Shown here piece by piece: positions 31,464 to 40,761 of a DNA stretch of 55,112 nucleotides. Below the pieces are notes generated by a model, which had not been told where the DNA came from, made no database searches, and was given only the letters and a program-made list of their open reading frames with translations. How positions within the stretch are numbered: the first letter of the stretch is position 1; every line of letters starts with the position of its first letter. This DNA comes from Holtiella sp036655075 (GTDB lineage Bacteria; Bacillota; Clostridia; Lachnospirales; Cellulosilyticaceae). The stretch is taken from NCBI RefSeq assembly GCF_036655075.1, contig NZ_JAVVQU010000018.1, positions 1-55,112 on the forward strand. The letters run 5' to 3'. The translations under genes were made by a program, and so were the position numbers.

Positions 31464-32531
31464 TTACTCAATGATAGTTTCAGGAAGTAATATTTTTTTA
31501 GGCTTAGGATTTTTATAGAGGAGCCGATAAAGGAGTTCTCCAGCTTTTCTTCCGATTTCAAAAGGGTTTTGGTCAATGATGAGTGGTTTGAAAGAGAGGA
31601 GGTGTAGATAGTTTTCAAACTCATTATCAAAGAGCATCAACGTCAAATCTTTAGGGATTTGAAGGCCTATATGTTGCAGATAGGGTGCTAGTTTCATGCC
31701 ATAGCCAGCGCTCGTGGTGATGAGTGCACTTAAGTTTGGATTGGCTTCAAGATACTTTGAAAAGGATGAAAAGAAGTCGGGTGCAGTGTGGTCACAGATG
31801 AGTTGTAATTTGGAATCAAAGTTACCTGTAACATCTAGAAGGGCACGCTGATAACCACGAGAGCGGTCTTGAACAGAGCTGACAAGCTGCGGGTCTTGAC
31901 TAATAAATCCAATGTGGGTATGCCCTCTGGATAGGAGATATTTAGTGCTATTATAGGCTGCTGTAAAATGGTCGCAAGCCACATAGCTTAAGTCTAACCC
32001 AGTCAAATAGCGATCGACCAAAACAACAGGGAAGTTATTTAAGCTCAATTTCAAAATTTCCTTATTATACACGTTGTTATCAGTAGGATAGATGATAAGT
32101 CCTTTACAATTACCTTGGGTAGCTACTCGAACCATTTCTTCTTCTGTTTGTGGGTTGCCACCTGTCACAAGAATGCCAAGATACAAATGGTGTTCAAATG
32201 CAAAGGACTGGATGCCCTCTTGGATTTTACTAATAAAGTTTCCACCTACTCCAGGCACGATAAAGTAAATCATGGGATTTTGTTTTTCCTTGTTAAGAAG
32301 TTCTAGTTCACTGGCCTTTGATGCAATAAAAGTACCTTTGCCTTGCTTGCGATAGACTAGCCCATCCTTTTCTAAAGTTAAAATAGCGTTTTTAGCACTA
32401 ATGCGACTTGCATTAAAGCGGAGAGCGAGTTGGTTCTCAGAAGGTAATTTGAAGTCGGGGGTGTTTTTGTTTCGTTCAATAATCTCTAGGAGATATTTAC
32501 GCATACTGATGTATAGTGGCTCACTTGACAT
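31464..32531 (-). CDS. GntR-type HTH / LacI-type sensor hybrid regulator (AraR-like)
   Basis: A 355-residue regulator. The N-terminus is a GntR winged helix (PLYISMRKYLLEII; LPSENQLALRFNASRISAKN; YRKQGKGTF; residues 6-70). Residues about 85-355 are a LacI-type periplasmic-binding fold (MIYFIVPGVGGNFISKIQEG; VVLVDRYLTGLDLSYVACDH; GFISQDPQ; DRSRGYQRAL). This architecture is that of AraR, a sugar-responsive repressor. It is divergent from the alpha-mannosidase and transporter genes, so it probably controls them in response to a mannose-containing sugar. ATG at 32531 lacks a ribosome site; a small ORF with a strong site runs into it, see 32521-32619. Confidence 0.88.
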   Translation of the reverse strand: MSSEPLYISMRKYLLEIIERNKNTPDFKLPSENQLALRFNASRISAKNAILTLEKDGLVYRKQGKGTFIASKASELELLNKEKQNPMIYFIVPGVGGNFISKIQEGIQSFAFEHHLYLGILVTGGNPQTEEEMVRVATQGNCKGLIIYPTDNNVYNKEILKLSLNNFPVVLVDRYLTGLDLSYVACDHFTAAYNSTKYLLSRGHTHIGFISQDPQLVSSVQDRSRGYQRALLDVTGNFDSKLQLICDHTAPDFFSSFSKYLEANPNLSALITTSAGYGMKLAPYLQHIGLQIPKDLTLMLFDNEFENYLHLLSFKPLIIDQNPFEIGRKAGELLYRLLYKNPKPKKILLPETIIE

Positions 32532-32619
32532 TGGCGTTAAACCATTTATCTAAACACTCTATTAAATTATTCTTTGCCATCTGCAAGTCTGTTTGGGCAA
32601 GTATATAAAGACCTTTCAT
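32521..32619 (-). CDS. Small upstream ORF overlapping the regulator start
   Basis: A 32-codon frame (MKGLYILAQTDLQMAKNNLI at the start) with a strong ribosome site AAAAGGAGAG eleven bases before ATG at 32619. Its TGA at 32521-32523 lies inside the regulator gene, so the frames overlap by 11 bases. The regulator itself has no visible ribosome site, which suggests that ribosomes finishing this peptide re-initiate on it. The peptide has no recognised motif. It could alternatively be a chance frame that only borrows the site. Confidence 0.5.
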   Translation of the reverse strand: MKGLYILAQTDLQMAKNNLIECLDKWFNANVK

Positions 32620-32797
32620 AAATCAGTAACCTCTCCTTTTTTACTACATTACAGATACGCTATAATAGTTTACTTTTGTATCTATATAGCTTCCATTTAC
32701 ATAGTTTTCTTTTTATTATAGTAGTAATTATGCCTCTATGCAAGGAAGGGGTCTATATCAAGTATACCAAGTTTGTGATTTTTTTGAGGAGGTGAGA
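32620..32797. other. Divergent intergenic region
   Basis: Apart from the ribosome site of the small ORF (32631-32640), this A/T-rich stretch shows no gene. It should hold the promoter of the regulator on the minus strand, but I could not choose one by eye. The mannosidase promoter lies just downstream. Confidence 0.3.
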
Positions 32798-32826
32798 TTG
32801 ATTATACCGTATACATCCTTTAAAAT
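32798..32826 (+). promoter_or_regulatory. Sigma-A-like promoter of the mannosidase operon
   Basis: TTGATT, 17 bases, TAAAAT. The spacer includes an 11-base odd palindrome, TATACCGTATA (32803-32813). Confidence 0.55.
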
Positions 32827-32840
32827 CTACTTATAAGCAA

Positions 32841-32853
32841 AAGCGTTACGTTT
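32841..32853 (+). promoter_or_regulatory. Candidate operator
   Basis: AAGCGTTACGTTT is an 11-of-13 inverted repeat (AARCGTWACGYTT) located just after the expected transcription start, a place where a bound repressor would block the mannosidase operon. With the palindrome at 32803-32813 it is a candidate site for the divergent GntR/LacI-type regulator. Confidence 0.4.
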
Positions 32854-32889
32854 ATACTCAAACCACCACATTCTAGGAGGATAAAGAAA

Positions 32890-35583
32890 ATGGCTAAGAA
32901 AAAAGCACATGTTATTTCACATACACATTGGGATCGCGAATGGTATTTACCTTATGAAAAACATCACATGCTCTTAATTGAGTTTATGGATACTTTACTT
33001 GATACATTAGAAAAAGATCCTGAATATAAAAGTTTCCATTTAGATGGGCAAACAATCATCTTAGAAGACTATCTTCAAGTAAGACCAGAAAAAAGAGAGC
33101 TTCTGACAAAAATGATTCAAACAGGTCGTATCCACATTGGGCCTTGGTATATCCTTCAAGACGAATGGCTTACAAGTAGTGAAGCCAACGTACGTAACCT
33201 TCAAGTAGGTCATCAAGATGCTGCTATGTATGGTGATATATGTAAAGTAGGTTACTTCCCAGATTCATTTGGTAACATGGGTCAAGCACCTCAAATGCTT
33301 CAACAAGCAGGTATCGAAACAGCTGTATTTGGTCGTGGGGTTAAACCAACAGGCTTTAATAATGAAGTAAGTGGAGAAGCATTTGAATCTCCATACTCAG
33401 AAATGTACTGGGAAAGTCCAGATGGATCAAAAGTACTGGGTGTACTTTTTGCTAACTGGTATTGTAATGGTATGGAAGCGCCAACAGATAAAGAAAAGCT
33501 TGTAGAGTACTGGAACCAAAAGCTTGAAGGTGCAGCACACTTTGCATCAACAGATCACATGTTATTCATGAATGGATGTGACCATCAACCAGTTCAAACA
33601 GATTTAAGTGAAGCCTTACACAATGCAGGTGAATTCTTCAACGACGTAGAATTTATTCACTCTAACTTCCCAGAGTATATTGAAGCCATTAAAGAAGAGC
33701 TTCCAGACAATTTAGTAACGATCCACGGTGAGCTTAGAAGCCAACAAACAGATGGATGGTGTACACTTGCAAATACGGCTTCAGCACGTATTTACTTAAA
33801 ACAAATGAATGCTAAGTGCCAAACACTCTTTGAAAAAGTAGCAGAGCCTGTCGCAACACTTGCACATAAAATGGGTATGGAATACCCTCACCACATGTTC
33901 ACATATGGTTGGAAAGTCCTTATGCAAAACCATCCACATGATAGTATCTGTGGGTGTAGCGTAGATGAGGTGCACAGAGAGATGGTATCTCGTTTCGAAA
34001 AGGCAGAGCAAGTTGCGCTTCACATTATTGATGAAGCAATGAGCTACATCAAAGCTAAACTTGATACAATGAAGTTCAAAAATATCAGTGAAGAAGCAGA
34101 ACCATTCTTCGTAGTGAACCCAACAGGTCACACTAAAACTGGTTTACTAGAACTTAAGTTAGAAGTGGCTAAAAAATACTTTGGACCAGGTTATGTACAA
34201 GGTGCAATTGATGATGCAAATGATGCGGTTGTACCAGCTTACAAAATTGTAGATGAAAATGGGAACACTGTAAATGGTCAAATCGAGGCGCTAGGCCTAC
34301 ACTTTGGTTACGACCTTCCAAAAGATAAATTTAGACAACCATATATGTGTCAAGAGCTTAAAGTCACTGTAGAAGTAGATACACTTGAAGCTTTCGGTAT
34401 CAAAAAACTTGCACTTGTACCAACAGAAACAAAAGAAGTAGCTGAAGGCAACCTTGTACGCGAGGGCCGTATCTTAGAAAATGATTGTTTAAGTGCAAAA
34501 GTAGAAGATAACGGTTCTATTACAGTTACACATAAAGCAACAGGGAAAGTATTTGAAGAACAATGTATTTACGAAGACCATGGTGATATGGGTAACGAAT
34601 ATATCTACTTCATGCCACTTGGCGAAAAAGCAATTACATCAAAAGATGCAAAAGCTGAGATTCGTGTAGTGAAAAATCTTCCTCACGTAGCAGAGATTGA
34701 AACAAAAGTGACAATCCACATTCCAAAATCAGGTGACGAACAACTTGCTAAAGAAATGAGAGAGTTAGTTTGGTTCAATGGAAGAAAAGCACAAAGAGTA
34801 ACAGAAACTATTCCAATGGAAATCACAACAGTATACACATTGGAAAGACTTGGAAAAGGTATTAAAGTTAAAACAAGCTTTAACAACGAAGCTCTTGACC
34901 ATAGAGTACGTGCACTCTTTACAACAAACATTGAGACACCATACCACTACGCAGATTCTATCTTCGAAGTTGCAAAACGTGATACAGTGCCTTCAAAAGA
35001 GTGGAGAAATCCATGTAATGCACAACATCAACAAATTTTCATCAACGTACATGATGAAAACGTTGGTCTAACAGTAGCTAACAAAGGTCTTAACGAATAT
35101 GAACTCCTTCGTGATGGACAAAATACTATCGCCTTAACAATTCATAGAGGTACACGCGAACTTGGAGACTGGGGAGTATTTCCAACACCAGAAGCACAAT
35201 GCTTAGGTCACCAAGAAGTAGAATTTGAAATCATTCCTCATGGTGCTGGAGATGATGCATACGCTTCATACATCCATGCTTACCAATTCCAAATTCCATT
35301 TGCAGCAATGCAAACAACTATGCAAGAAGGTGAAGTCAAAGATTACACACCAATCATGGTACCAACAGCTGCACCAGGTGTAATTTACTCATCTCTTAAA
35401 TTAAACAATGAAGGTCATGTAATGACGCGTTGGTACTCTGTATCAGATCAAGAAGCAAACCTTACATTAGAAACAGATATGAACGTATTCATGAGTAACT
35501 TACTTGAAGAAAATCAAGGTGTAGCTGCTCACACAGTAACAGTAAAACCATATCAAATCATGACACTTGGTCTTGAAAAATAG
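32890..35583 (+). CDS. GH38 alpha-mannosidase
   Basis: An 897-residue glycoside hydrolase of family 38, without signal peptide and therefore cytosolic. The N-terminal catalytic domain shows the metal-site motif HTHWDREW (residues 11-18), the nucleophile Asp125 in GYFPDSFGNMGQ, and MQNHPHDSICG (about 345-355) as the C-terminal metal-binding block. The middle helical and C-terminal beta-sandwich domains follow to the end, of normal length. GH38 enzymes hydrolyse alpha-mannosidic bonds with retention; bacterial cytosolic members act on imported mannosides or mannosyl-glycerate-like compounds. AGGAGG lies nine bases before ATG. The operon continues, after a hairpin, with an MFS transporter. Confidence 0.92.
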   Translation: MAKKKAHVISHTHWDREWYLPYEKHHMLLIEFMDTLLDTLEKDPEYKSFHLDGQTIILEDYLQVRPEKRELLTKMIQTGRIHIGPWYILQDEWLTSSEANVRNLQVGHQDAAMYGDICKVGYFPDSFGNMGQAPQMLQQAGIETAVFGRGVKPTGFNNEVSGEAFESPYSEMYWESPDGSKVLGVLFANWYCNGMEAPTDKEKLVEYWNQKLEGAAHFASTDHMLFMNGCDHQPVQTDLSEALHNAGEFFNDVEFIHSNFPEYIEAIKEELPDNLVTIHGELRSQQTDGWCTLANTASARIYLKQMNAKCQTLFEKVAEPVATLAHKMGMEYPHHMFTYGWKVLMQNHPHDSICGCSVDEVHREMVSRFEKAEQVALHIIDEAMSYIKAKLDTMKFKNISEEAEPFFVVNPTGHTKTGLLELKLEVAKKYFGPGYVQGAIDDANDAVVPAYKIVDENGNTVNGQIEALGLHFGYDLPKDKFRQPYMCQELKVTVEVDTLEAFGIKKLALVPTETKEVAEGNLVREGRILENDCLSAKVEDNGSITVTHKATGKVFEEQCIYEDHGDMGNEYIYFMPLGEKAITSKDAKAEIRVVKNLPHVAEIETKVTIHIPKSGDEQLAKEMRELVWFNGRKAQRVTETIPMEITTVYTLERLGKGIKVKTSFNNEALDHRVRALFTTNIETPYHYADSIFEVAKRDTVPSKEWRNPCNAQHQQIFINVHDENVGLTVANKGLNEYELLRDGQNTIALTIHRGTRELGDWGVFPTPEAQCLGHQEVEFEIIPHGAGDDAYASYIHAYQFQIPFAAMQTTMQEGEVKDYTPIMVPTAAPGVIYSSLKLNNEGHVMTRWYSVSDQEANLTLETDMNVFMSNLLEENQGVAAHTVTVKPYQIMTLGLEK

Positions 35584-35604
35584 TTAAATAGATAAGTGAA
35601 GCTC

Positions 35605-35646
35605 AAAATAAAGCCTGAAGAAATATTTTCATCAGGCTTTATTTTT
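35605..35646 (+). terminator. Rho-independent terminator between mannosidase and transporter
   Basis: AAAATAAAGCCTGA pairs with TCAGGCTTTATTTT, followed by T. It rules out the early in-frame start of the transporter at 35596 and may reduce downstream expression. Confidence 0.8.
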
Positions 35647-35691
35647 ATGAAGATGAATGATACTAAAAAGATAGAATATAAAGGAGTGCAA

Positions 35692-36882
35692 ATGAAGTAT
35701 ACATACAAACATACGATGAGAGCGTGTTATATGGGATACATCACCCAAGCCATCGTTAATAACTTAGCCCCAATACTTTTCATTATTTTTCAAGATCAAT
35801 ACAATATTTCTTTAGAAATGTTAGGGCGTCTTATTTTAATCAATTTTGGCACACAAATTATAGTAGATTTATTAACTGTAAAATATGTAGAACGTATAGG
35901 TTATAGAAAAGCTACAGTTATAGCACATATTTGTTGTGCACTAGGACTTATGAGTCTAGGTATATTACCACAGATCATGTCAAAACCTTATATAGGACTT
36001 ACAATAGCTGTTGTGATCTATGCTATTGGAGGGGGTATTATTGAGGTGCTCATTAGTCCTATTGTAGAATTTTTGCCTGGAGAAGAGAAGGCATCTGCCA
36101 TGAGCTTGCTTCATTCCTTTTACTGTTGGGGACAAGTGGGCGTTGTACTTATTACCACATTTTTACTTAAACTGATGGGAGGGGATATGTGGTTTGTACT
36201 TCCAATTATGTGGGCGAGTATTCCTCTTTATAATTTAACTAGATTCTTGAAAGTGCCAATTGTAGAGCCCCATGCAGAGGTAGAAACAATGAGTACTAGA
36301 GCCTTACTTTCTACACGTGGATTTGTTATAGCACTATTACTGATGTTAGCAGCAGGTGCATCAGAGTTAACCATGTCTCAATGGTCATCTCTTTTTGCAG
36401 AGCAAGGACTACAAGTACCAAAGGTAATAGGAGATTTACTTGGACCTTGCTTGTTTGCTGTTCTAATGGGAATAGGTCGTATGGTTTATGGTATATGGGG
36501 ACATAAAATCAACTTAAATCGTGCATTATTAGGAAGTGGAATTTTGTGTATTGTATGTTATGCGCTGACTATTTTTGCAACGCATCCATTAGTATCACTT
36601 TTGGGATGTGCAGTTTGTGGATTATCCGTTAGTTTGATGTGGCCTGGAACGTTTAGTTTGACTTCAGCTACCTATCCAAGAGGTGGAACCGTTATGTTTG
36701 GTATTCTAGCAGTGTTTGGAGATATTGGAGCAGCAATGGGACCTTGGATTGCAGGTGTTGTCTCAGATCGTGCGGGGCTAGGATTAAAGGCAGGCCTTCT
36801 TGTCGCAATCATATTCCCTGTATTACTTGTTGTAGGGATCTTAGCGCTTAAAAATATTGCTGTACCTGATGAGCTAAAATAG
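35692..36882 (+). CDS. MFS transporter, probably for a sugar or mannoside
   Basis: A 396-residue membrane protein with about 12 hydrophobic helices. The frame is open from a GTG at 35596, but that stretch holds a terminator, and AAAGGAGTG before ATG at 35692 (MKYTYKHTMRACYMG) fixes the start. Segments such as DLLTVKYVERIGYRK after helix 2, GGGIIEVLISPIVEFLP and SLLHSFYCWGQVG in the middle resemble the FucP-like sugar branch of the major facilitator superfamily. Its position after the GH38 gene suggests uptake of the mannosidase substrate or efflux of a product. Substrate is inferred. Confidence 0.8.
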   Translation: MKYTYKHTMRACYMGYITQAIVNNLAPILFIIFQDQYNISLEMLGRLILINFGTQIIVDLLTVKYVERIGYRKATVIAHICCALGLMSLGILPQIMSKPYIGLTIAVVIYAIGGGIIEVLISPIVEFLPGEEKASAMSLLHSFYCWGQVGVVLITTFLLKLMGGDMWFVLPIMWASIPLYNLTRFLKVPIVEPHAEVETMSTRALLSTRGFVIALLLMLAAGASELTMSQWSSLFAEQGLQVPKVIGDLLGPCLFAVLMGIGRMVYGIWGHKINLNRALLGSGILCIVCYALTIFATHPLVSLLGCAVCGLSVSLMWPGTFSLTSATYPRGGTVMFGILAVFGDIGAAMGPWIAGVVSDRAGLGLKAGLLVAIIFPVLLVVGILALKNIAVPDELK

Positions 36883-36902
36883 TTCTATCATAGCGTATTC
36901 AT

Positions 36903-36945
36903 AAAAAAGGGCTGTTCGCGAATTGATGCGACAGCTCTTTTTTTT
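36903..36945 (+). terminator. Rho-independent terminator
   Basis: AAAAGGGCTGTTCGC pairs with GCGACAGCTCTTTT (one bulge, one wobble), then eight T residues. Confidence 0.8.
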
Positions 36946-36993
36946 AGCGTAGCTACTGCCAATAATAAACACCACATACTAAGAAATGCTACT

Positions 36994-38466
36994 TTAAGAA
37001 GGTACATAGTTTTGATACAGAGTAATATAACTTGAGCCGACTTCGGGGGGAACGTTGATGAGCGTGTCACAGGAGAGGACATGAATAAGACGTAGACCTG
37101 TAGTAGAAGTAGCGGTAGCTAAGTTATAAAGATTGAAGGTGTAGTGGGTATAAAGAGGCTGATCTAGAAAGCCTTCCATCTGTTTAACAACAGGATAGGG
37201 AAGTATTTCGTTATCATTTAAAATGACAAGCCAGCTATTTTTTACTTCTTCGTAGAGTTCTGTAAAGAGATTTGTGTTTTGAAGACTATCTGCCCATAAA
37301 ATAGTGACGCCTAAGTAAGTCATTTGATGAGCTAAGTCATTAAGCTCAGCGGCTTGGTCAATAGGTAGAAAGGCAAAGATTTTATAAGAAATACCAGACA
37401 TATTTCGAATAGATTCTAGTAAACTAGGTGTGTTTTGTGAGACTAAGAATGCGGTATAGAGTGTGGGTTGTACTTGGTTGGCTTCTAAAATGTTAAGAAG
37501 TTCATCTGAATCTACATAGGAGAGTTGATTGGAAGGGTAAGAGCATTCTGTCGTAGGACAAACTTTATAGCGTTTTAAATAGTCCAAGGAATGGGCGTAT
37601 TGCCCCATATCTTTGTACCCAAGAGACTTAAGTAAATAAAGATCTTTGAAGTTAGGAAGTAGGGGTTCATAATCGGTGCAGAGCGCTATGAGTTTGCTAT
37701 AATACTTCAATTCATAATATACAAGGCCTAAGTGCATAACGGTGTAGGAGAGATAAACGGGTTTCTCGTGAGCCTTTTTGCATAAGTCTAAACTAGATAA
37801 GTAACAGTGGATGGCTTCAGCATAATCACTTATACGTACATATTCGTTGCCAAGGACATAATAGTAGTAGCCATCTTTTTGTTCAGGGGTATATTGAAGG
37901 AGCAAGTTTAAGTTACGGTCGCTTTTAAGGGACTGTGAGCTGTAGGTGGGGTCGTACCCGTAGTGATTAATAGCCAAATCAATATAGGGTACACTTTCTA
38001 TACCGTATAAAGCAACAATAGTAGGACCGACTTGTTCATGTATTTTTCCTTTGAAACGAAAGGCTTTTCTGTTTTTAAAGAGTCGTAACACAAGAACTGA
38101 GGAGATGGTGCGACCACCGATGTAGTTATTAAGGTGAATATGAAAGCCTTCATAAGGAATCTGTTGGCTAAATAAATTTTTAAGTTTTTTTCCATCTTCT
38201 TTAGAGAGCGTTTCGTCACAGTCTAGCACTAAAATCCAATCCTGAGTAGCTAGTTCTAAAGATAAGTTACGGGCTTTGGAAAAATCATTTTCCCATTCTA
38301 TTTGTGTCACTTTTGCACCATAAGAACGAGCGATTTCCAAGGTCCTGTCAGTAGAACCTGTATCTACGACAATGATTTCTTGAACGATGTCTTTAATGCT
38401 TTCTAAGCAATTTGCAATGAGGTTTTCTTCATTTTTGGCAATTAAACATGCGCTTAACGTATACAT
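36994..38466 (-). CDS. GT2 glycosyltransferase with TPR-like region
   Basis: A 490-residue protein. The first 220 residues are a family 2 glycosyltransferase of the SunS-like type: LSACLIAKNEENLIANCLES, IIVVDTGSTDRT (nucleotide-binding), WENDFSKARNLSLE, and the metal motif LVLDCDETL. Residues about 225-330 are tetratricopeptide-like helical repeats (YYYVLGNEYVRISDYAEAIH). A C-terminal domain of about 140 residues (WLVILNDNEILPYP) may be a second, degenerate GT2 unit. There are no membrane helices. It stands next to the Thr/Val-repeat gene, so O-glycosylation of spore-surface proteins is a reasonable inference. AGGAGG precedes ATG. Confidence 0.85.
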   Translation of the reverse strand: MYTLSACLIAKNEENLIANCLESIKDIVQEIIVVDTGSTDRTLEIARSYGAKVTQIEWENDFSKARNLSLELATQDWILVLDCDETLSKEDGKKLKNLFSQQIPYEGFHIHLNNYIGGRTISSVLVLRLFKNRKAFRFKGKIHEQVGPTIVALYGIESVPYIDLAINHYGYDPTYSSQSLKSDRNLNLLLQYTPEQKDGYYYYVLGNEYVRISDYAEAIHCYLSSLDLCKKAHEKPVYLSYTVMHLGLVYYELKYYSKLIALCTDYEPLLPNFKDLYLLKSLGYKDMGQYAHSLDYLKRYKVCPTTECSYPSNQLSYVDSDELLNILEANQVQPTLYTAFLVSQNTPSLLESIRNMSGISYKIFAFLPIDQAAELNDLAHQMTYLGVTILWADSLQNTNLFTELYEEVKNSWLVILNDNEILPYPVVKQMEGFLDQPLYTHYTFNLYNLATATSTTGLRLIHVLSCDTLINVPPEVGSSYITLYQNYVPS

Positions 38467-38565
38467 TTAAGACCTCCTAGCTTATGAATAAATTCTATCT
38501 CTATTATAGTATGATGAAAGCTTAATTAACTTGTTAGAACCTTACTAACACATTAAATCTTATTC

Positions 38566-38592
38566 ACATTGAAAGCATTTTTACATATTATA
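38566..38592 (+). promoter_or_regulatory. Sigma-K-type promoter
   Basis: AC, 16 bases, CATATTATA, a full match to the sigma-K pattern, 36 bases before the 38629 start. Confidence 0.7.
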
Positions 38593-38628
38593 TAGGGATA
38601 GTTATTTTATAATAAAAGAGGTGTTTTT

Positions 38629-40509
38629 ATGAGCTACACAAATAGATACAATAATAATCGCAACCAAGATTTGGGATATTGTGATTGTAACTGCGATTGT
38701 GATAGACCAAAACCACAGCCAAAACAAGTTCAATGTTGCTGTGGTACTACAGGCATTTATGAAGCTCTCATCGCTTTACAAAAAAGCATTAGTCAGATAA
38801 GCATTCCAGGTTTTGGTGTTAATGTACACATTATAATGGGAACAGGACAGGAATATAATGTTTTGTTTGCCACAGGCATTCCAAATCCTCCACAAGTGAA
38901 ATGTGGCGTATTAACAGCAGGTAACTTGACACTATCTTTATGTGATATTTCTAAAATCAATATACAAACCAGTACATTAAATAATTTAGAGTTTAAAAAA
39001 ATTCTTAATTATCATTTATTGGATGTTACAACCACAACTTGTCAAGCAGATTTTGATGAGCATGCTGATGGCAGTATAGCTTGTACAAGAGGCATTCAGT
39101 CTGCAATTAATAAAGGTCAAACGATCAATGAAATTAGTTACAATGGTTCACAAGAGCATTTAGGTACTTTAACAGGAATTGGTGATATTCATACCACTCA
39201 AGTTATTTCAGACGCCGTGCTTACAACAACAACAAATAAGTTTGTGACAGGGACTACTTTATTATCTACGCCTCAACAAGTTGTAACCAATGTAGCAACA
39301 AGCAATGTATCAGTGATCACAGGTGTTAGTACAAAGCCTATTACGGTTGTTCAAGGTGTAACACCTTCTACTACTACAGTAAGTGGACCTCTTTCTGTAA
39401 CACCAACAACAGTTGTATCTACGTTGGTAACAGCACCTGCAACTTTAGTAACAAGTGTTACAAGTACAACAGGAACAGTAGTAACAAGTGTGACTGCTGC
39501 AACAGCAACAGGCATTACAAGTGTAACACCAACAACTGGTGAAATAGTAAGAGGTGTGGTATCAACAACAGGCACAGTAGTAACCAATGTAGCATCAGCA
39601 ACAGCTACTGCTGTATCAAGTTATCCTGCACCATCTACTGTAAATGGTGTCATTTCTGGTTTAACGAATGTTTCTATAGTTACGCCAACAACAGCAACCA
39701 TTCCAGTTTTAAGCACTGCAGGAACGGGTGTTTTACAAGTAGTTGTTCCACCAAATACATTTGGAAATGCGAATCAGGTTATATTAAACGTAACAGTAGG
39801 GGGAGCGACTATTAGTCTTGCTACACCTGTTGCCGTTAAGGTACTTCCAAATGCAGCAACGCTCTTAAGTGGTGGAACAACACCTGTTTTGGCAAATAAT
39901 GTATTTACAGGTCTTGGCACACCTATAACGATTACAGCAGTAACTAGTGTTACCCCAAGTACGGGAGTAGGTATTGCAACAGTCGGAGCAGCAACCACGA
40001 CAGGTGTCTTAGCTGTTACTAGCACAACAGGAACAGTAGTAAATAGCGTTACGCCAGCAACCACAACAGGTATCACAGGTGTTACCTCTACAGCTATTGG
40101 GACTCATGTAGTAGCAAGTAGTAGTACAGCAAGTATTAATAATATTGCTGCACCAACCACAGTCTCAGTTGTAAATGGTATTACACAAACTACAGCATCT
40201 GCAACAACGCTTGCAGGTGTGACTCCAGAAACGATCAGTACTTTTGTAAGTACAGCTACTGCTACAGTTGTTGGAACAGCAGGTTTAAATAATACAACAG
40301 CCACAGCTGTGACAGGTGCGACATTAAGTACAACATCTGCAAGAGTTGTTCAAAACATTGGAACAAAAACTATTGATGTAGTATCACCAGTAGCGGAAGT
40401 CTTAACAGGTACAATTACTTCTGCAGGTAATGGTATTTTAGTTGTTAACGATGTAAGTGGAGATGTTAATATCTATTCTGAATGTGAAATTGTAGCCTGC
40501 AATGCTTAA
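38629..40509 (+). CDS. Thr/Val-rich repeat surface protein
   Basis: A 626-residue protein. Residues 1-45 are Asn/Cys-rich (CDCNCDCDRPKPQPK). Residues about 45-200 are a folded-looking globular head (IYEALIALQKSISQISIPGF onward). Residues about 200-600 consist of short near-repeats of 9-12 residues such as TSTTGTVVTSVT and TATGITSVTP, with Val and Thr alternating, very low charge and no cysteine. The last 20 residues are again acidic with Cys. No signal peptide or sortase signal is present. The alternation fits a beta-solenoid or stacked-strand fibre, and the abundant Thr residues are candidate O-glycosylation sites. The sigma-K promoter and neighbouring glycosyltransferases support a spore-surface role. 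I recognise no named family. Confidence 0.75.
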   Translation: MSYTNRYNNNRNQDLGYCDCNCDCDRPKPQPKQVQCCCGTTGIYEALIALQKSISQISIPGFGVNVHIIMGTGQEYNVLFATGIPNPPQVKCGVLTAGNLTLSLCDISKINIQTSTLNNLEFKKILNYHLLDVTTTTCQADFDEHADGSIACTRGIQSAINKGQTINEISYNGSQEHLGTLTGIGDIHTTQVISDAVLTTTTNKFVTGTTLLSTPQQVVTNVATSNVSVITGVSTKPITVVQGVTPSTTTVSGPLSVTPTTVVSTLVTAPATLVTSVTSTTGTVVTSVTAATATGITSVTPTTGEIVRGVVSTTGTVVTNVASATATAVSSYPAPSTVNGVISGLTNVSIVTPTTATIPVLSTAGTGVLQVVVPPNTFGNANQVILNVTVGGATISLATPVAVKVLPNAATLLSGGTTPVLANNVFTGLGTPITITAVTSVTPSTGVGIATVGAATTTGVLAVTSTTGTVVNSVTPATTTGITGVTSTAIGTHVVASSSTASINNIAAPTTVSVVNGITQTTASATTLAGVTPETISTFVSTATATVVGTAGLNNTTATAVTGATLSTTSARVVQNIGTKTIDVVSPVAEVLTGTITSAGNGILVVNDVSGDVNIYSECEIVACNA

Positions 40510-40533
40510 ATAGTTGCTTGTTGTCAAGCAAAA

Positions 40534-40573
40534 AAAACCAGCTATGAATGATTGCTATTCATAGCTGGTTTTT
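40534..40573 (+). terminator. Rho-independent terminator
   Basis: A perfect 16-base stem, AAAACCAGCTATGAAT with ATTCATAGCTGGTTTT, seven-base loop, followed by T. Confidence 0.9.
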
Positions 40574-40761
40574 ATTACCCATTAAAAATTCTCATATTTA
40601 CAATCACTTCAAAACGCTGACAATCTATAGGGTAAGGACTGATGGAGAAAATCTATAGATTTAAAAGATGAGTGAGAACATAATAGGATCTAGATTTATA
40701 TAATAGAGTAGGAGTAATAGAAAAGTTTGCTATTAAAGGGAGTACTAGGAGGAGATAAAGG

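Noticed and set aside
32841..32853. Catabolite-responsive (cre) element
   Set aside because: The AGCGTTACG core does not fit the cre consensus WTGNNARCGNWWWCAW; it is kept only as a palindromic operator candidate.
35596..35691. GTG at 35596 as the start of the MFS transporter
   Set aside because: The extension spans a strong terminator hairpin and lacks a ribosome site, whereas ATG at 35692 has AAAGGAGTG.
39351..40304. Three Val/Thr-rich frames on the minus strand opposite the 38629 gene
   Set aside because: They are mirror images of the Thr/Val repeats, lack ribosome sites and overlap a gene with a good start and promoter.
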